62,070 bases of DNA from an uncultured Clostridia bacterium (GCA_934167835.1 CAKPLZ010000007.1:1-62070); one strand, 5' to 3'. Positions 7,963 to 16,812 are shown, counted from the first letter of the stretch. Numbers and translations are program-made. The notes: generated from the sequence alone by a model not told the origin.

Positions 7963-9001
7963 AAAAGATTATATTGATGCAGTAAATGAAATAAAAGTTA
8001 GTGAAGAATTGAAAAATAAAACACTAGCAAATTCAATACAGAAGTTAGATTATACAAAACCTAAATATAATAGAATATATCCAATTGCAAGCCTGGCATT
8101 AATGTGCGTTGTACTAATGGCGCTTGTTTTGCCAAATAAAAACATTGCGCCAATTAAACCAGCTCGAGATGAAGTGAAAAATGCAAATCAGGAATTGCCA
8201 AAGATGGAAAATTTTAATAATCTATATGCAATGTTAAAGTCAAACAGTAGCGATATTTGCTTTATGAGTGAAACTACAAGTGCAGATTCAACTAAGCCTA
8301 CAGAAAAAAATTACACTGAATCACATTCTAATACGAAAAGTCAAATAGAATGCATACATGAAACAAATATCACTAAAACAGATGAAGAGAATATGTACTA
8401 TTTAACTGACGAAAAAGTTGAAATTGTAAACACAAAAAACAAAGCTAGTATGCAGCAGGTTGGAAGCATTACATTAGATGAAAACTTTGAACCTCGAGAG
8501 ATGTTTTTAACAGGTGAAAAGATTGTTGTAATTGGTGTAAAGCGTGAAAATAGAGAAGAGAATTTGAATGATGTATATTCAATAAAAAGAAAGATATACG
8601 CTTCAGCAAAAGTTTATAATATACAAGACAAATCAAATCCAATATTAGAAAGAACAGTTGAAATTGAGGGGAATTACTTAAACGCAAAAATAATAGGAGA
8701 TAATATATATTTAATTTCAAATAAATATATGAACTATGCTTATATATGTAATATATACCAAATTTCAGAATTAAATGAAAACATATTTAAACCAGAATAT
8801 TTAGATACTGCAAAAAATAATAAAATACAAAATGTTGATTATGATTGTATTTACTATATTCCAGGGTCAAAAAATACAAATTACCTAAATATTTTAAAAT
8901 TTAATGTAAGAAATAATGAAGAAATGAAAATCCAGTGCTATTTAGGCGCAGGAGAAGAAATGTACATGAATATTATCCAAGAAATTGAAAATGGGGAGTA
9001 A
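7955..9001 (+). pseudogene. Membrane-anchored beta-propeller protein (anti-sigma partner), C-terminally truncated
   Basis: Encodes 348 residues. A short cytosolic N-terminus that could hold the sigma factor is followed by one membrane segment (about residues 46-62). The outer part matches the secreted beta-propeller family (PF09826-like): VEIVNTKNKASMQQVGSITLDENFEPREMFL, AKVYNIQDKSNPILERTVEIEGNYL. Full-length relatives are about twice as long and continue with more blades. Here the frame stops soon after LGAGEEMYMN, and the next blades are in no frame before the tRNA gene at 9145. I infer a deletion rather than a frameshift. Confidence 0.7.
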
Positions 9002-9095
9002 AAAAAATTCAAAAAAACTCAAGAGACGAAACAGGCTTGCCTCTTGGGTTGCAGAGAAAAATACAAAAAAACACAAAAAAACTTTCAAAAATATC

Positions 9096-9124
9096 TTGAC
9101 AATTGCAAAAAAATATCTTATAAT
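9096..9124 (+). promoter_or_regulatory. Promoter of tRNA-Met
   Basis: TTGACA (9096-9101), 17-nt spacer, TATAAT (9119-9124), 20 nt before the tRNA. Confidence 0.85.
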
Positions 9125-9144
9125 AATTCTTGCGTTCAGGAAAT

Positions 9145-9221
9145 GCTCCCTTAGCTCAGTTGGTCAGAGCAACCGGCTCATAACCGGTGGGTCCAAGGTT
9201 CGAATCCTTGAGGGAGCACCA
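9145..9221 (+). tRNA. tRNA with CAT anticodon (tRNA-Met)
   Basis: Acceptor GCTCCCT pairs with AGGGAGC and CCA is encoded. The anticodon stem ACCGG/CCGGT encloses the loop CTCATAA. The T arm is CAAGG TTCGAAT CCTTG. CAT could also belong to tRNA-Ile2 with lysidine, but the body looks like an elongator Met tRNA of Clostridia. Confidence 0.92.
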
Positions 9222-9269
9222 CTAGAACATTTTAATTGCTTTTTTAAAGAAGCAATTTTTTTTATACAC

Positions 9270-9335
9270 AAAATACCACTTTGTTATATTTTACAAAAAA
9301 TATTGCAAAATGTAATTTTTTAGTATAAAATATAG
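9270..9335 (+). promoter_or_regulatory. Promoter region of pilin-like gene 1 (shared upstream element)
   Basis: TTGCAA (9303) and TATAAA separated by 15 nt, preceded by ACCACTTTG and ATATTTTA. The same block in the same order stands before pilin-like gene 2 (11761-11816) and partly before adhE (13286-13348). Confidence 0.55.
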
Positions 9336-9364
9336 AAAAAACAAGAAGCAAAGGAGAAAAAGAG

Positions 9365-10591
9365 ATGAAGAAAAACAGAGGAATAACGCTGATAGCGTTA
9401 ATAATCACAATCATTGTAATGCTTATATTAGTAGCAGTAAGTATAAGCGTAGCCTTAAATACAGGGCTATTCAAATCAGCAAGCGACGCTACAAAAAATT
9501 GGAAAACAGCACAAGAGGAAGAAAGCAAAATGCAAATCGAAATAGGAGGTAAAAAGTACGACTCAATTGAAGACTATTTAGCAGGAGCAGAATCAATTCC
9601 AAAAATACATAATTGGCAGTATGTAGATGACAGTACCAGAGAAGAGATAAGATGCACCTGTGATGTGTGTAAAGCTTTTGATGATGGGGATTCTACTGGA
9701 AGAACCTTAAAAATAGGTCAACAAATAGGTGAAACAGAAAGTAAAACTGCAAGCACCAGTATTACAGCTGCCAAAAGCGGTTACGATACGGATCAAACAT
9801 TAGTGTTAGATGCAGAAGAAACAAAATGGGTAGTATTTGGGTTTGAAGATAAAAACGGAGATACAAAAAATGAAACATTGTTATTAACTACAGAACATCC
9901 AACAACGAACAAAATTACATTCAAAGGAGCAGCTTCATACAATAATTGTATTGAAGAAATAAACAGAATGTGCAAAGAACTGTATGGAGAAAATGCAAGG
10001 GGCATGACAATAGAAGATGTAAATAAAGCACTAGGCTATACACCAGCAGGTGGAATGTATTATTTAAATAATGAATTTAACACGACAGGAAATTTAACAA
10101 CAAAACTAAAAGAGTTGGGAGAAAAGTGGACAGCAATAACAGATTATAATAAAAATAATAAAGATGGAGTATTTTATGACCCATCAAATCCAGAAGGAAT
10201 AAAAGATAATGGAGTGGTATTAGGAGAATACACCTTAGATGGCTATTTTTATGCAATAGACTCAACTGTAGGTGCCCCAACAGGAGTACCACAGGTATCA
10301 AGTGAAATATCAACAACAGCAAAAGCAATGATATTTGGAAGTGAAAAAAAAAATTATGGATATTGGCTGGCTTCCCGTGGGGTCAGTGCGGATTCTTATT
10401 ATGCTAACTTTGGCCCAGGCACTGTGCTCGGTGGCGGCGCGAGCTCTTACCGCGGCTTGTTCGGTTCCTATGGCTATTCGCGCGGCGGTGAGTTTCCGGT
10501 GCGCGCCCTAGTTTCTCTAAACTCTGAAATCCCAGCTGGAGGAACAGTTTTAGAATTTTCAGGGACATCTAGCTCAGGGCCTAATACGTAA
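9365..10591 (+). CDS. Prepilin-like surface protein with a DGR-like variable C-terminus, copy 1
   Basis: A 408-residue protein. The N-terminus KNRGITLIALIITIIVMLIL is a type IV prepilin-like signal: cleavage after Gly, then a hydrophobic helix, but with Ala where classical pilins have Glu5. A conserved middle follows (IHNWQYVD, CTCDVC, TKWVVFGFEDKNGD, YNNCIEEINRMCKELYG). The C-terminal 53-codon cassette (10361-10519) has the C-type-lectin-like frame YWLASRGV...FGPG...VRALVSL. The fold and context fit a surface-displayed ligand-binding protein. It starts at ATG 9365 behind AAAGGAG. The closest relative in the window is gene 2 at 12084. Confidence 0.8.
   Translation: MKKNRGITLIALIITIIVMLILVAVSISVALNTGLFKSASDATKNWKTAQEEESKMQIEIGGKKYDSIEDYLAGAESIPKIHNWQYVDDSTREEIRCTCDVCKAFDDGDSTGRTLKIGQQIGETESKTASTSITAAKSGYDTDQTLVLDAEETKWVVFGFEDKNGDTKNETLLLTTEHPTTNKITFKGAASYNNCIEEINRMCKELYGENARGMTIEDVNKALGYTPAGGMYYLNNEFNTTGNLTTKLKELGEKWTAITDYNKNNKDGVFYDPSNPEGIKDNGVVLGEYTLDGYFYAIDSTVGAPTGVPQVSSEISTTAKAMIFGSEKKNYGYWLASRGVSADSYYANFGPGTVLGGGASSYRGLFGSYGYSRGGEFPVRALVSLNSEIPAGGTVLEFSGTSSSGPNT
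10361..10519 (+). other. Candidate DGR variable region, copy 1
   Basis: A 159-nt, 53-codon block with about 16 A residues, where the rest of the gene is roughly 40% A. Variable codons mostly end in C or T (TAT, AAC, GGC, CGC), as expected from mutating A in AAC/AAT template codons. Fixed positions are YWLAS, FGPG, SY, LF and RALVSL. Copies of the same length lie at 13003 and 28212. No template repeat or reverse transcriptase is visible here. Confidence 0.6.
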
Positions 10592-10955
10592 AACTTGAGA
10601 ATTTCCCCAAGCCGGACCTCAGGTCGGCTGGGGGATTGGGGGAGAAGCACTTTTTGTCTTCATGGGAGTTGGAGACAGGTGTGGTATAGATGTTAATATT
10701 TCTTGTAGGATTTTGGCAAAAATCCCTCTGTCGAAATATGTCGAACAATTTTTGTTGCAATTTGGCAAATAGTATGATATAGTATTGATATTCTTAAATC
10801 TTGACCAAAATTCTAAAAAGGTCAAAAGCGGGTTTAAATTTAATTCTAAAAATTCTAAATAGTTAAATCTAAAAAAATACCCAAAAAGAATGTAATTTTT
10901 AATTAAATAAACGGGTTTAATCCATAATAAGCCTGTTTTAAAAAGGAGGAATTTT
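10592..10955. other. Intergenic stretch after variable region 1
   Basis: A GC-rich hairpin (10605-10633) stands 85 nt after the variable region. The remainder is AT-rich with no gene I can support, ending in AAAAAGGAGG before the Rpn gene. No copy of the variable region (template repeat) was found in it. Confidence 0.5.
10605..10633. repeat. GC-rich hairpin downstream of variable region 1
   Basis: CCCC-AA-GCCG-G-ACC / GGT-CGGC-T-GGGG with a 3-nt loop, about 11 pairs. There is no U tract, so it is not a normal terminator. Classical DGR target genes have a hairpin just past the variable region, but copies 2 and 3 here lack one. Confidence 0.5.
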
Positions 10956-11735
10956 ATGGAAGAAAAAAGAAATTTAAGAGAACAGGGAAAACTGTTGTTA
11001 CCAAAGCTAGATGTAGTGTTTCATGCACTGTTCAGAGAGGAAAATAAAGATATACTAGGAGTTCTGGTTTCAGATATTATAAAAGAAGAAGTTAAGATTA
11101 AAACCATTGATAAAAACAGGTATGTAAATATCATAGAAGCAAATGACAAGCTAGGCAAAAGAGGAGAAAAGTATAGGATACTAAAAAAGACAATAAGCAT
11201 AGCAATATTAGACCACGAATTAGAAGCATTAAAAGGAATAGATGAACTAGGAGTAAAATGGCAGATAAGAGAAGAATTAACCGGGAAAAGGGTATTGACA
11301 GATAGACTAGAATTAAGTATAATAGAGATACCAAAGGCAGTAAGGCTATATGCAAAGATGCCCCAAAACCCAATATGCCAATGGATGATGTTTTTGGATA
11401 ATCCAAACCAAAAGGAGGTAGCAAGTATTATGGAAGAGAATAAAGCTATAAAAAAAGCCATTGGAGAGTTAGAGCAAGTAAGTGGAGATGAAAAAATAAG
11501 AAGGATTGCAGAGCTAAAAGAGAAGTACATAAGAGATGAACAAGCAAGTTTAGAATATGCAAAAGAAGAAGGATATAAAACAGGCATAGAAACTGGAATT
11601 AAAGAAGGCATAAAAACCGGTGAAAATAAAAAGAGTCTGGAAATTGCAAAAAATTTACTAAGACAAAATGTAGATATTGATATAATTTCAAATGCCACTG
11701 GACTTACGTTGGAAGAAATCGAAAAATTAAAATAA
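10956..11735 (+). CDS. Rpn-family recombination-promoting nuclease (PD-(D/E)XK)
   Basis: A 259-residue protein whose N-terminus (LLPKLDVVFHALFREENKDIL) is typical of the Rpn/PDDEXK_2 group of transposase-related nucleases. A helical middle follows, then a Lys/Glu-rich tail with EGYKTGIETGIKEGIKTGEN. It starts at ATG 10956 behind AAGGAGG. Members promote RecA-independent recombination in E. coli and are often mobile. It lies between two pilin-like genes that share most of their sequence; whether it acts on them is unknown. Confidence 0.85.
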   Translation: MEEKRNLREQGKLLLPKLDVVFHALFREENKDILGVLVSDIIKEEVKIKTIDKNRYVNIIEANDKLGKRGEKYRILKKTISIAILDHELEALKGIDELGVKWQIREELTGKRVLTDRLELSIIEIPKAVRLYAKMPQNPICQWMMFLDNPNQKEVASIMEENKAIKKAIGELEQVSGDEKIRRIAELKEKYIRDEQASLEYAKEEGYKTGIETGIKEGIKTGENKKSLEIAKNLLRQNVDIDIISNATGLTLEEIEKLK

Positions 11736-12083
11736 AAATCAAAAATTACAATTTGCTTATACCACTTTGACATATTTTAAAAAAAGTATTGCAAATTGTA
11801 TTTTTTTAGTATAAAATTGTAATGTCAAAAAAGAGAAGAGAAAAAACAAAGGAGACAAAACCAAATGAACAAAATCGCTGAAAGCCTTGAGGCCCGATAT
11901 ATATATCGGTAATATTATAAAAAGCAGACTATATATAAAATATAATGAATTAAAAATTAATCTAATGTGCAAACTATATATGGTAGGATTTTTGTGTCCG
12001 CCATGAGTACATTTAGGTTAATTTTAAAAGGTATACAGATATAACAAAAAGTTATATAAAATAAAATTTTAGGAGGATTTACA
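11736..12083 (+). promoter_or_regulatory. Upstream region of pilin-like gene 2: shared dyad, promoter, minigene
   Basis: A perfect 10-bp dyad TACAATTTGC (11747)/GCAAATTGTA (11791-11800) is followed by TTGCAA and TATAAA 15 nt apart (11790-11816). A 15-codon frame (ATG 11864, behind AAAGGAG) ends inside the 16-bp palindrome CCGATATATATATCGG (11894-11909). It may be a leader peptide or the remnant of a gene. The rest up to the ribosome site at 12071 shows nothing I can name. Confidence 0.5.
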
Positions 12084-13236
12084 ATGAAAAACACAAAAGG
12101 AATAACGCTTATAGCGTTAATTATCACAATTATTGTAATGCTTATATTAGTATCAGTCAGCATAAGCATAGCAATAAACACTGGATTATTCAAATCTGCA
12201 AGTGAGGCAACAAAGAAATGGAATGCTGCTCAGGCTGAAGAAAGCCAAATGCAAATTGAAATAGGAGGTAAAAAGTACGATTCAATCGATGACTATTTAG
12301 CAGGAGTAGAATCGATTCCCAAAATTCACAATTGGCAGTATGTGGATGGAAGTACAAGAGAAGAGATAAGATGCACCTGTGATGTGTGCAAGGCTTTTGA
12401 TGATGGGGATTCTACGGGTAGAACTCTAAAAATAGGACAACAAATAGGTGAAACAGAAAGCAAAACGGCAAGCAGCAGTATTACAGCTGCTAAAAGTGGC
12501 TATAGTACAGACCAAACATTAGTGTTAAATGCTGAAGAAACAAAATGGGTAGTTTTAGGGTTTGAAGATAAAAATGGAGATTCAAAAAATGAAATACTAT
12601 TGTTAACTACAGAACATCCAACAACAAATGAAATCGGTTTTATTGGTGGTGCACGGATATAACAATTGTGCAGAAGAAATCAACAGGATGTGCAGAGAAT
12701 TATATGGAGAGAATGCAAGAGGAATGACAATAGAGGATGTAAATAAAGTATTAGGATACACAGCACCAGCAATAACAAAAGTAAATGAATCAAGTTCTTG
12801 GAGCAACATAGTAACTAATAACAACAATAGATATGAAGGTAAATTTTATACTCCAGCAAGCCCAGAAGGAAAAAAAGATGGAGGAACAGAATTAGGTAAT
12901 TATGATACAAATGGATATAGGTATGAAATTAGTTCTGTTTCAAGTGGAATAGCTACAACAGCAAAAAATGTTATATTTGGAAATAATGGTACAAATTTTA
13001 ATTATAGATTAGCTTCTTCAGGGGCGTTTGTTGATTCTGATATAGTTATGTTTGGACCTGGAATTGTTGGCAATGGCGATGTCTGCTCTTACCATAACTT
13101 ATTAGATTCCTGTGGAAGGAGCAACGATCGTAGCTTTTGTATACGTGCAGTAATTTCTTTAAACTCTGAAATCCCAGCAGGTGGAGCTGTTTTGAATTTT
13201 GAAGGTCAATTCGGCGGTTCGTCAATACTAGTGTAA
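12084..13236 (+). CDS. Prepilin-like surface protein with variable C-terminus, copy 2, split by a +1 shift at CGG
   Basis: Very similar to the gene at 9365 through the first 190 codons (same prepilin helix, CTCDVC and TKWVVLGFEDKNGD). The frame meets CGG (12654-12656) then ATA TAA. Skipping one base restores the family sequence YNNCAEEINRMCRELYG and leads to a 383-residue product with an open 53-codon variable cassette (13003-13161). The paralogues have Ser or Ala where CGGA sits. The intact downstream frame argues that the shift is recent, recoded or an assembly error rather than old decay. Confidence 0.75.
13003..13161 (+). other. Candidate DGR variable region, copy 2
   Basis: Exactly 159 nt, aligned without gaps to copies 1 and 3. 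About 36 A by hand count, less depleted than copy 1. Scaffold residues LAS, DS, FGPG, SY, IRA and ISL are kept, while the variable columns read I, V, M, N, D, H, N, D, C, R. The codons TGC, CGT and AGC contrast with the AGA/GGA style of the host gene. Confidence 0.55.
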
Positions 13237-13285
13237 GCAGTTTAATTAATGCAAAAAAAATGGGAGAAGAGATTAAAACAAAAAA

Positions 13286-13348
13286 TACAATTTGCTTATA
13301 CTACTTTTACTACTTTGATATATTTCAAAGAAAGTATTGCAAATTGTA
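13286..13348 (+). repeat. Dyad element, copy before adhE
   Basis: TACAATTTGC (13286-13295) and GCAAATTGTA (13339-13348), the same arms as at 11747-11800, with the inner sequence partly conserved (CTTATAC, CTTTGA, AAGTATT). It lies just after the variable pilin-like gene 2. It may be a mobile palindromic element or a common regulatory site. Confidence 0.55.
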
Positions 13349-13376
13349 ATTTTTTTGATTATTTATTCTCAAAATA

Positions 13377-13405
13377 TTGAAATTTTTTTATCTTTGTGGT
13401 ATATA
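13377..13405 (+). promoter_or_regulatory. Promoter of adhE
   Basis: TTGAAA (13377-13382), 17-nt spacer, TATATA (13400-13405), about 28 nt before the start codon. Confidence 0.65.
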
Positions 13406-13432
13406 CTAATGGTGAAAGAGAGGAAGAATTTT

Positions 13433-16039
13433 ATGAGTAAAGAATATGAAATTGTAGACAGTATAGAATCCCTTGAAAAGGCGCTTGCTAGGGTTAGGGA
13501 GGCTCAGAGGGAGTTTGGTAAATTTTCTCAGGAACAGGTGGATAAAATCTTTCAGGCGGCAGCTGTTGCGGCTAATCAGGCTAGAATTCCGCTTGCTGAA
13601 ATGGCTGTGGAAGAGACTGGAATGGGTGTTGTTGAGGATAAGGTTATTAAAAACCACTTTGCATCTGAGTATATTTACAATGCTTATAGACATGTAAAAA
13701 CTTGTGGAGTTATTGAAGAGGATAAAGCTTATGGAATTAAAAAACTTGCTGAACCTATTGGGGTTATAGCAGCAGTTATTCCAACTACAAACCCAACTTC
13801 AACAGCTATTTTTAAAACTTTAATTGCTTTAAAAACTAGAAATGGAATAATTATAAGCCCACACCCAAGAGCTAAAAATTCTACTATAGCAGCAGCAAAA
13901 GTGGTTTTAGAAGCTGCAGTTAAAGCAGGAGCACCAGAGGGAATAATAGATTGGATAGATGTTCCATCACTTGAACTTACAAACCTTATAATGAAGGAAG
14001 CAGATACTATTTTAGCAACAGGCGGCCCAGGCATGGTAAAAGCTGCATATTCAAGTGGAAAACCAGCACTTGGAGTTGGTCCAGGTAATACACCAGCAGT
14101 AATTGATGATACAGCAGATATACTTTTAGCAGTAAACTCAATTATACATTCAAAAACATTTGATAATGGAATGATATGTGCCTCAGAACAATCTGTAATA
14201 GTATTAGACAGTATATACGACAAAGTAAGACAAGAATTTATGGATAGAGGATGTTATTTCCTAAATGATGAAGAAAAAGACAAAGTACGTAAAACAATGA
14301 TAATAAATGGAGCATTAAACTCTAAAATTGTAGGTCAAAAACCACACACAATTGCAGAACTTGCAGGAGTTTCAGTTCCAGAAAACACAAAAATACTTAT
14401 AGGTGAAGTTGAAAGTGTTGATTTATCTGAAGAATTCGCACATGAGAAATTATCACCAGTATTAGCAATGTATAGAGCACAAAACTTTGATGAAGCAGTT
14501 GCTAAAGCTGAAAAACTAATAGAAGATGGCGGACTTGGACATACTTCATCACTATATGTTAATGCAAAAACTGAAACAGAAAAAATTGAAAAATTCTCAC
14601 ATGTAATGAAAACATCAAGAATACTTATAAACACACCATCATCACAAGGAGGAATTGGAGATTTATATAACTTCAAATTAACACCATCACTAACATTAGG
14701 ATGCGGTTCATGGGGAGGAAACTCAGTTTCAGAAAATGTTGGAGTAAAACATTTATTAAATATTAAAACAATAGCAGAGAGGAGAGAAAATATGCTTTGG
14801 TTTAGAGCACCTGAAAAGGTATATATTAAAAAAGGATGCTTACCAGTAGCCCTAGATGAATTAAAAACAGTAATGGGCAAAAAAAGAGTATTTATAGTTA
14901 CAGATGAATTCTTATTTACACATGGATATACAAAACCAATAACTGATAAATTAGATGAAATGGGGATCTCACACACTACATTCTTCAATGTTCAACCAGA
15001 CCCAACACTTGCAAGTGCTAAAGAAGGAGCAAAAGCAATGGAAGGCTTCAAACCAGATTGCATAATAGCAATTGGTGGAGGAAGTGCAATGGATGCAGGA
15101 AAAATCATGTGGGTATTATACGAACACCCAGATGTTGACTTTATGGATATGGCAATGAGATTTTCAGATATAAGAAAGAGAATATACACTTTTCCAAAAA
15201 TGGGAGAAAAAGCATACTTTATTGCAATACCAACATCAAGTGGAACAGGTTCAGAAGTAACACCATTTGCAGTTATAACAGATGAACAAACAGGAATAAA
15301 ATATCCACTAGCAGATTATGAGCTAATGCCAAAAATGGCAATAGTAGACGCTGATATGATGATGGATGCACCAAAAGGACTAACATCAGCATCAGGAATA
15401 GATGCAGTAACACACGATTTGGAAGCTTATGCCTCAATGATGGCAACAGACTATACAGATGGTTTAGCATTGCGTTCAATAAAAACAATATTCGAATATC
15501 TACCAAGAGCTTATGAAAACGGACAGGATGTTGAAGCAAGAGAAAAAATGGCAAATGCAGCAACAATGGCAGGTATGGCTTTTGCAAACGCATTTTTAGG
15601 AGTATGCCATTCAATGGCACACAAACTAGGAGCATTTTACCATATACCACATGGTGTAGCAAATGCCCTAATGATAGACAAAGTTTTAAGATTTAATGCA
15701 AGTAAAGTACCAACAAAAATGGGAACATTCCCACAATATGGATATCCACACACACTAGAAAGATACGCAGAAGTAGCTGATTATCTAGGCTTAGGTGGAA
15801 ATACAAACGAAGAAAAACTAGAAAACCTAATAAAAGCAATAGATGAATTAAAAGAAAAAATAGGAATCAAAAAAACTATTAGAGACTATGGAGTAGATGA
15901 ACAAGAATTCTTAAACAGACTAGATGACCTAAGTAAACAAGCGTTTGATGACCAATGTACAGGAGCAAACCCAAGATATCCTTTAATCGAAGAAATTAAA
16001 GAAATGTTCTTAGAAGCATATTACGGAGGTGAAAGATAA
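13433..16039 (+). CDS. adhE: Bifunctional acetaldehyde-CoA/alcohol dehydrogenase
   Basis: An 868-residue fusion that reduces acetyl-CoA to acetaldehyde and then to ethanol with NADH, regenerating NAD+ in fermentation. The N-terminal aldehyde dehydrogenase half has the thiolase-like nucleophile in DNGMICASEQS (about residue 245). The C-terminal half is an iron-dependent alcohol dehydrogenase with GGGSAMDAGK and the metal-binding HSMAHKLGAFYHIPHG. ATG 13433 behind GAGAGGAAG is preferred to an upstream in-frame start because MSKEYEIVDSIE matches where the family begins. The next gene overlaps the stop by 1 nt. Confidence 0.96.
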   Translation: MSKEYEIVDSIESLEKALARVREAQREFGKFSQEQVDKIFQAAAVAANQARIPLAEMAVEETGMGVVEDKVIKNHFASEYIYNAYRHVKTCGVIEEDKAYGIKKLAEPIGVIAAVIPTTNPTSTAIFKTLIALKTRNGIIISPHPRAKNSTIAAAKVVLEAAVKAGAPEGIIDWIDVPSLELTNLIMKEADTILATGGPGMVKAAYSSGKPALGVGPGNTPAVIDDTADILLAVNSIIHSKTFDNGMICASEQSVIVLDSIYDKVRQEFMDRGCYFLNDEEKDKVRKTMIINGALNSKIVGQKPHTIAELAGVSVPENTKILIGEVESVDLSEEFAHEKLSPVLAMYRAQNFDEAVAKAEKLIEDGGLGHTSSLYVNAKTETEKIEKFSHVMKTSRILINTPSSQGGIGDLYNFKLTPSLTLGCGSWGGNSVSENVGVKHLLNIKTIAERRENMLWFRAPEKVYIKKGCLPVALDELKTVMGKKRVFIVTDEFLFTHGYTKPITDKLDEMGISHTTFFNVQPDPTLASAKEGAKAMEGFKPDCIIAIGGGSAMDAGKIMWVLYEHPDVDFMDMAMRFSDIRKRIYTFPKMGEKAYFIAIPTSSGTGSEVTPFAVITDEQTGIKYPLADYELMPKMAIVDADMMMDAPKGLTSASGIDAVTHDLEAYASMMATDYTDGLALRSIKTIFEYLPRAYENGQDVEAREKMANAATMAGMAFANAFLGVCHSMAHKLGAFYHIPHGVANALMIDKVLRFNASKVPTKMGTFPQYGYPHTLERYAEVADYLGLGGNTNEEKLENLIKAIDELKEKIGIKKTIRDYGVDEQEFLNRLDDLSKQAFDDQCTGANPRYPLIEEIKEMFLEAYYGGER

Positions 16040-16779
16040 TGGAAGTAATAGCAGAGAGAAAAACAAAAACAGTTTACAGAGATAATAATAAAACAATAAA
16101 ACTATTTGTAGAAAATTATTCAAAATCAAATATTTTAAATGAAGCACTAAACCAAGCAAGAGTTGAAGAAACAGGCCTAAACGTACCAGAATTATTAGAG
16201 GTAACAAAAATGGAAAATAGATGGGCTCTAATTTCTGAACACATTGAAGGAAAAAGCTTACAAGATATTATGGACGAAAATCCAGAAAAAATTGAAGAAT
16301 ATATGGATTTATTCGTAGACCAACAGCTAAAAGTATTAGCTCAAAAAGCACCTATGCTAAATAAATTAAAAGACAAAATGCAAAGAAAAATAGCAGAAAC
16401 AGATTTAAATGCTACAATTAAGTATGATTTAAATACAAGATTAGAAAGCATGCAAAAAAACAACCAAATATGCCATGGAGATTTTAACCCAAGCAATATA
16501 ATAATACAACCAGATGGAACACCTTATATAATTGACTGGGCACATGTAACACAAGGCAATGGTTCAGCAGATGCTGCAAGAACTTATTTACTATTCAACC
16601 TAGAAGGCAAAAAAGACGAAGCAGAAATGTATTTGCAAAAATTCTCAGAAAAATCAAATACAGAGAAAAGATATATCCAAAAATGGATACCAATTGTAGC
16701 TGCAGCACATTTATCAAAAGCAACAGAAGAGGAAAAAGCATTTTTAATGAACTGGATAGATGTTGTGGATTACAACTAA
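16039..16779 (+). CDS. Phosphotransferase of the APH/choline-kinase-like superfamily
   Basis: A 246-residue protein with the kinase-like core ICHGDFNPSNIIIQ (catalytic HGDxxxxN, about residue 149) and YIIDWAHVTQG (metal-binding Asp). The N-terminal lobe contains ISEHIEGKSL. The family phosphorylates small molecules such as aminoglycosides, choline or sugars; the substrate here is not evident. The start overlaps the adhE stop, so it is translated from the same mRNA. It ends at the terminator at 16789. Confidence 0.8.
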   Translation: MEVIAERKTKTVYRDNNKTIKLFVENYSKSNILNEALNQARVEETGLNVPELLEVTKMENRWALISEHIEGKSLQDIMDENPEKIEEYMDLFVDQQLKVLAQKAPMLNKLKDKMQRKIAETDLNATIKYDLNTRLESMQKNNQICHGDFNPSNIIIQPDGTPYIIDWAHVTQGNGSADAARTYLLFNLEGKKDEAEMYLQKFSEKSNTEKRYIQKWIPIVAAAHLSKATEEEKAFLMNWIDVVDYN

Positions 16780-16788
16780 AATAAAAAC

Positions 16789-16812
16789 AAAGGTCGGATT
16801 TATCCGGCCTTT
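16789..16812 (+). terminator. Terminator after the adhE operon
   Basis: AAAGGTCGGATTTATCCGGCCTTT: a stable hairpin 10 nt after the stop codon. The T run is short, so it may be only partly effective. Confidence 0.7.

Noticed and set aside
10956..11735. The Rpn nuclease as the enzyme that diversifies the pilin-like cassettes
   Set aside because: The family has no known A-directed mutagenesis, and its position between two copies alone is not evidence. I kept it only as a possible recombination factor.
10592..12083. A DGR template repeat or reverse transcriptase near the pilin-like genes
   Set aside because: No segment resembling the 159-nt cassettes with A at the variable positions was found, and no reverse-transcriptase motifs occur in any long frame of the window. 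Avd-like proteins were not seen either.
9365..13236. The GC-rich cassettes as traces of horizontal transfer of the whole genes
   Set aside because: Only the 159-nt cassettes change composition. The 5' nine-tenths of each gene has host-like A-rich codon use.
13337..13432. An adhE start at 13337
   Set aside because: The extra 32 residues are hydrophobic and lie in the dyad and promoter region. ATG 13433 has a proper ribosome site and matches the family start.
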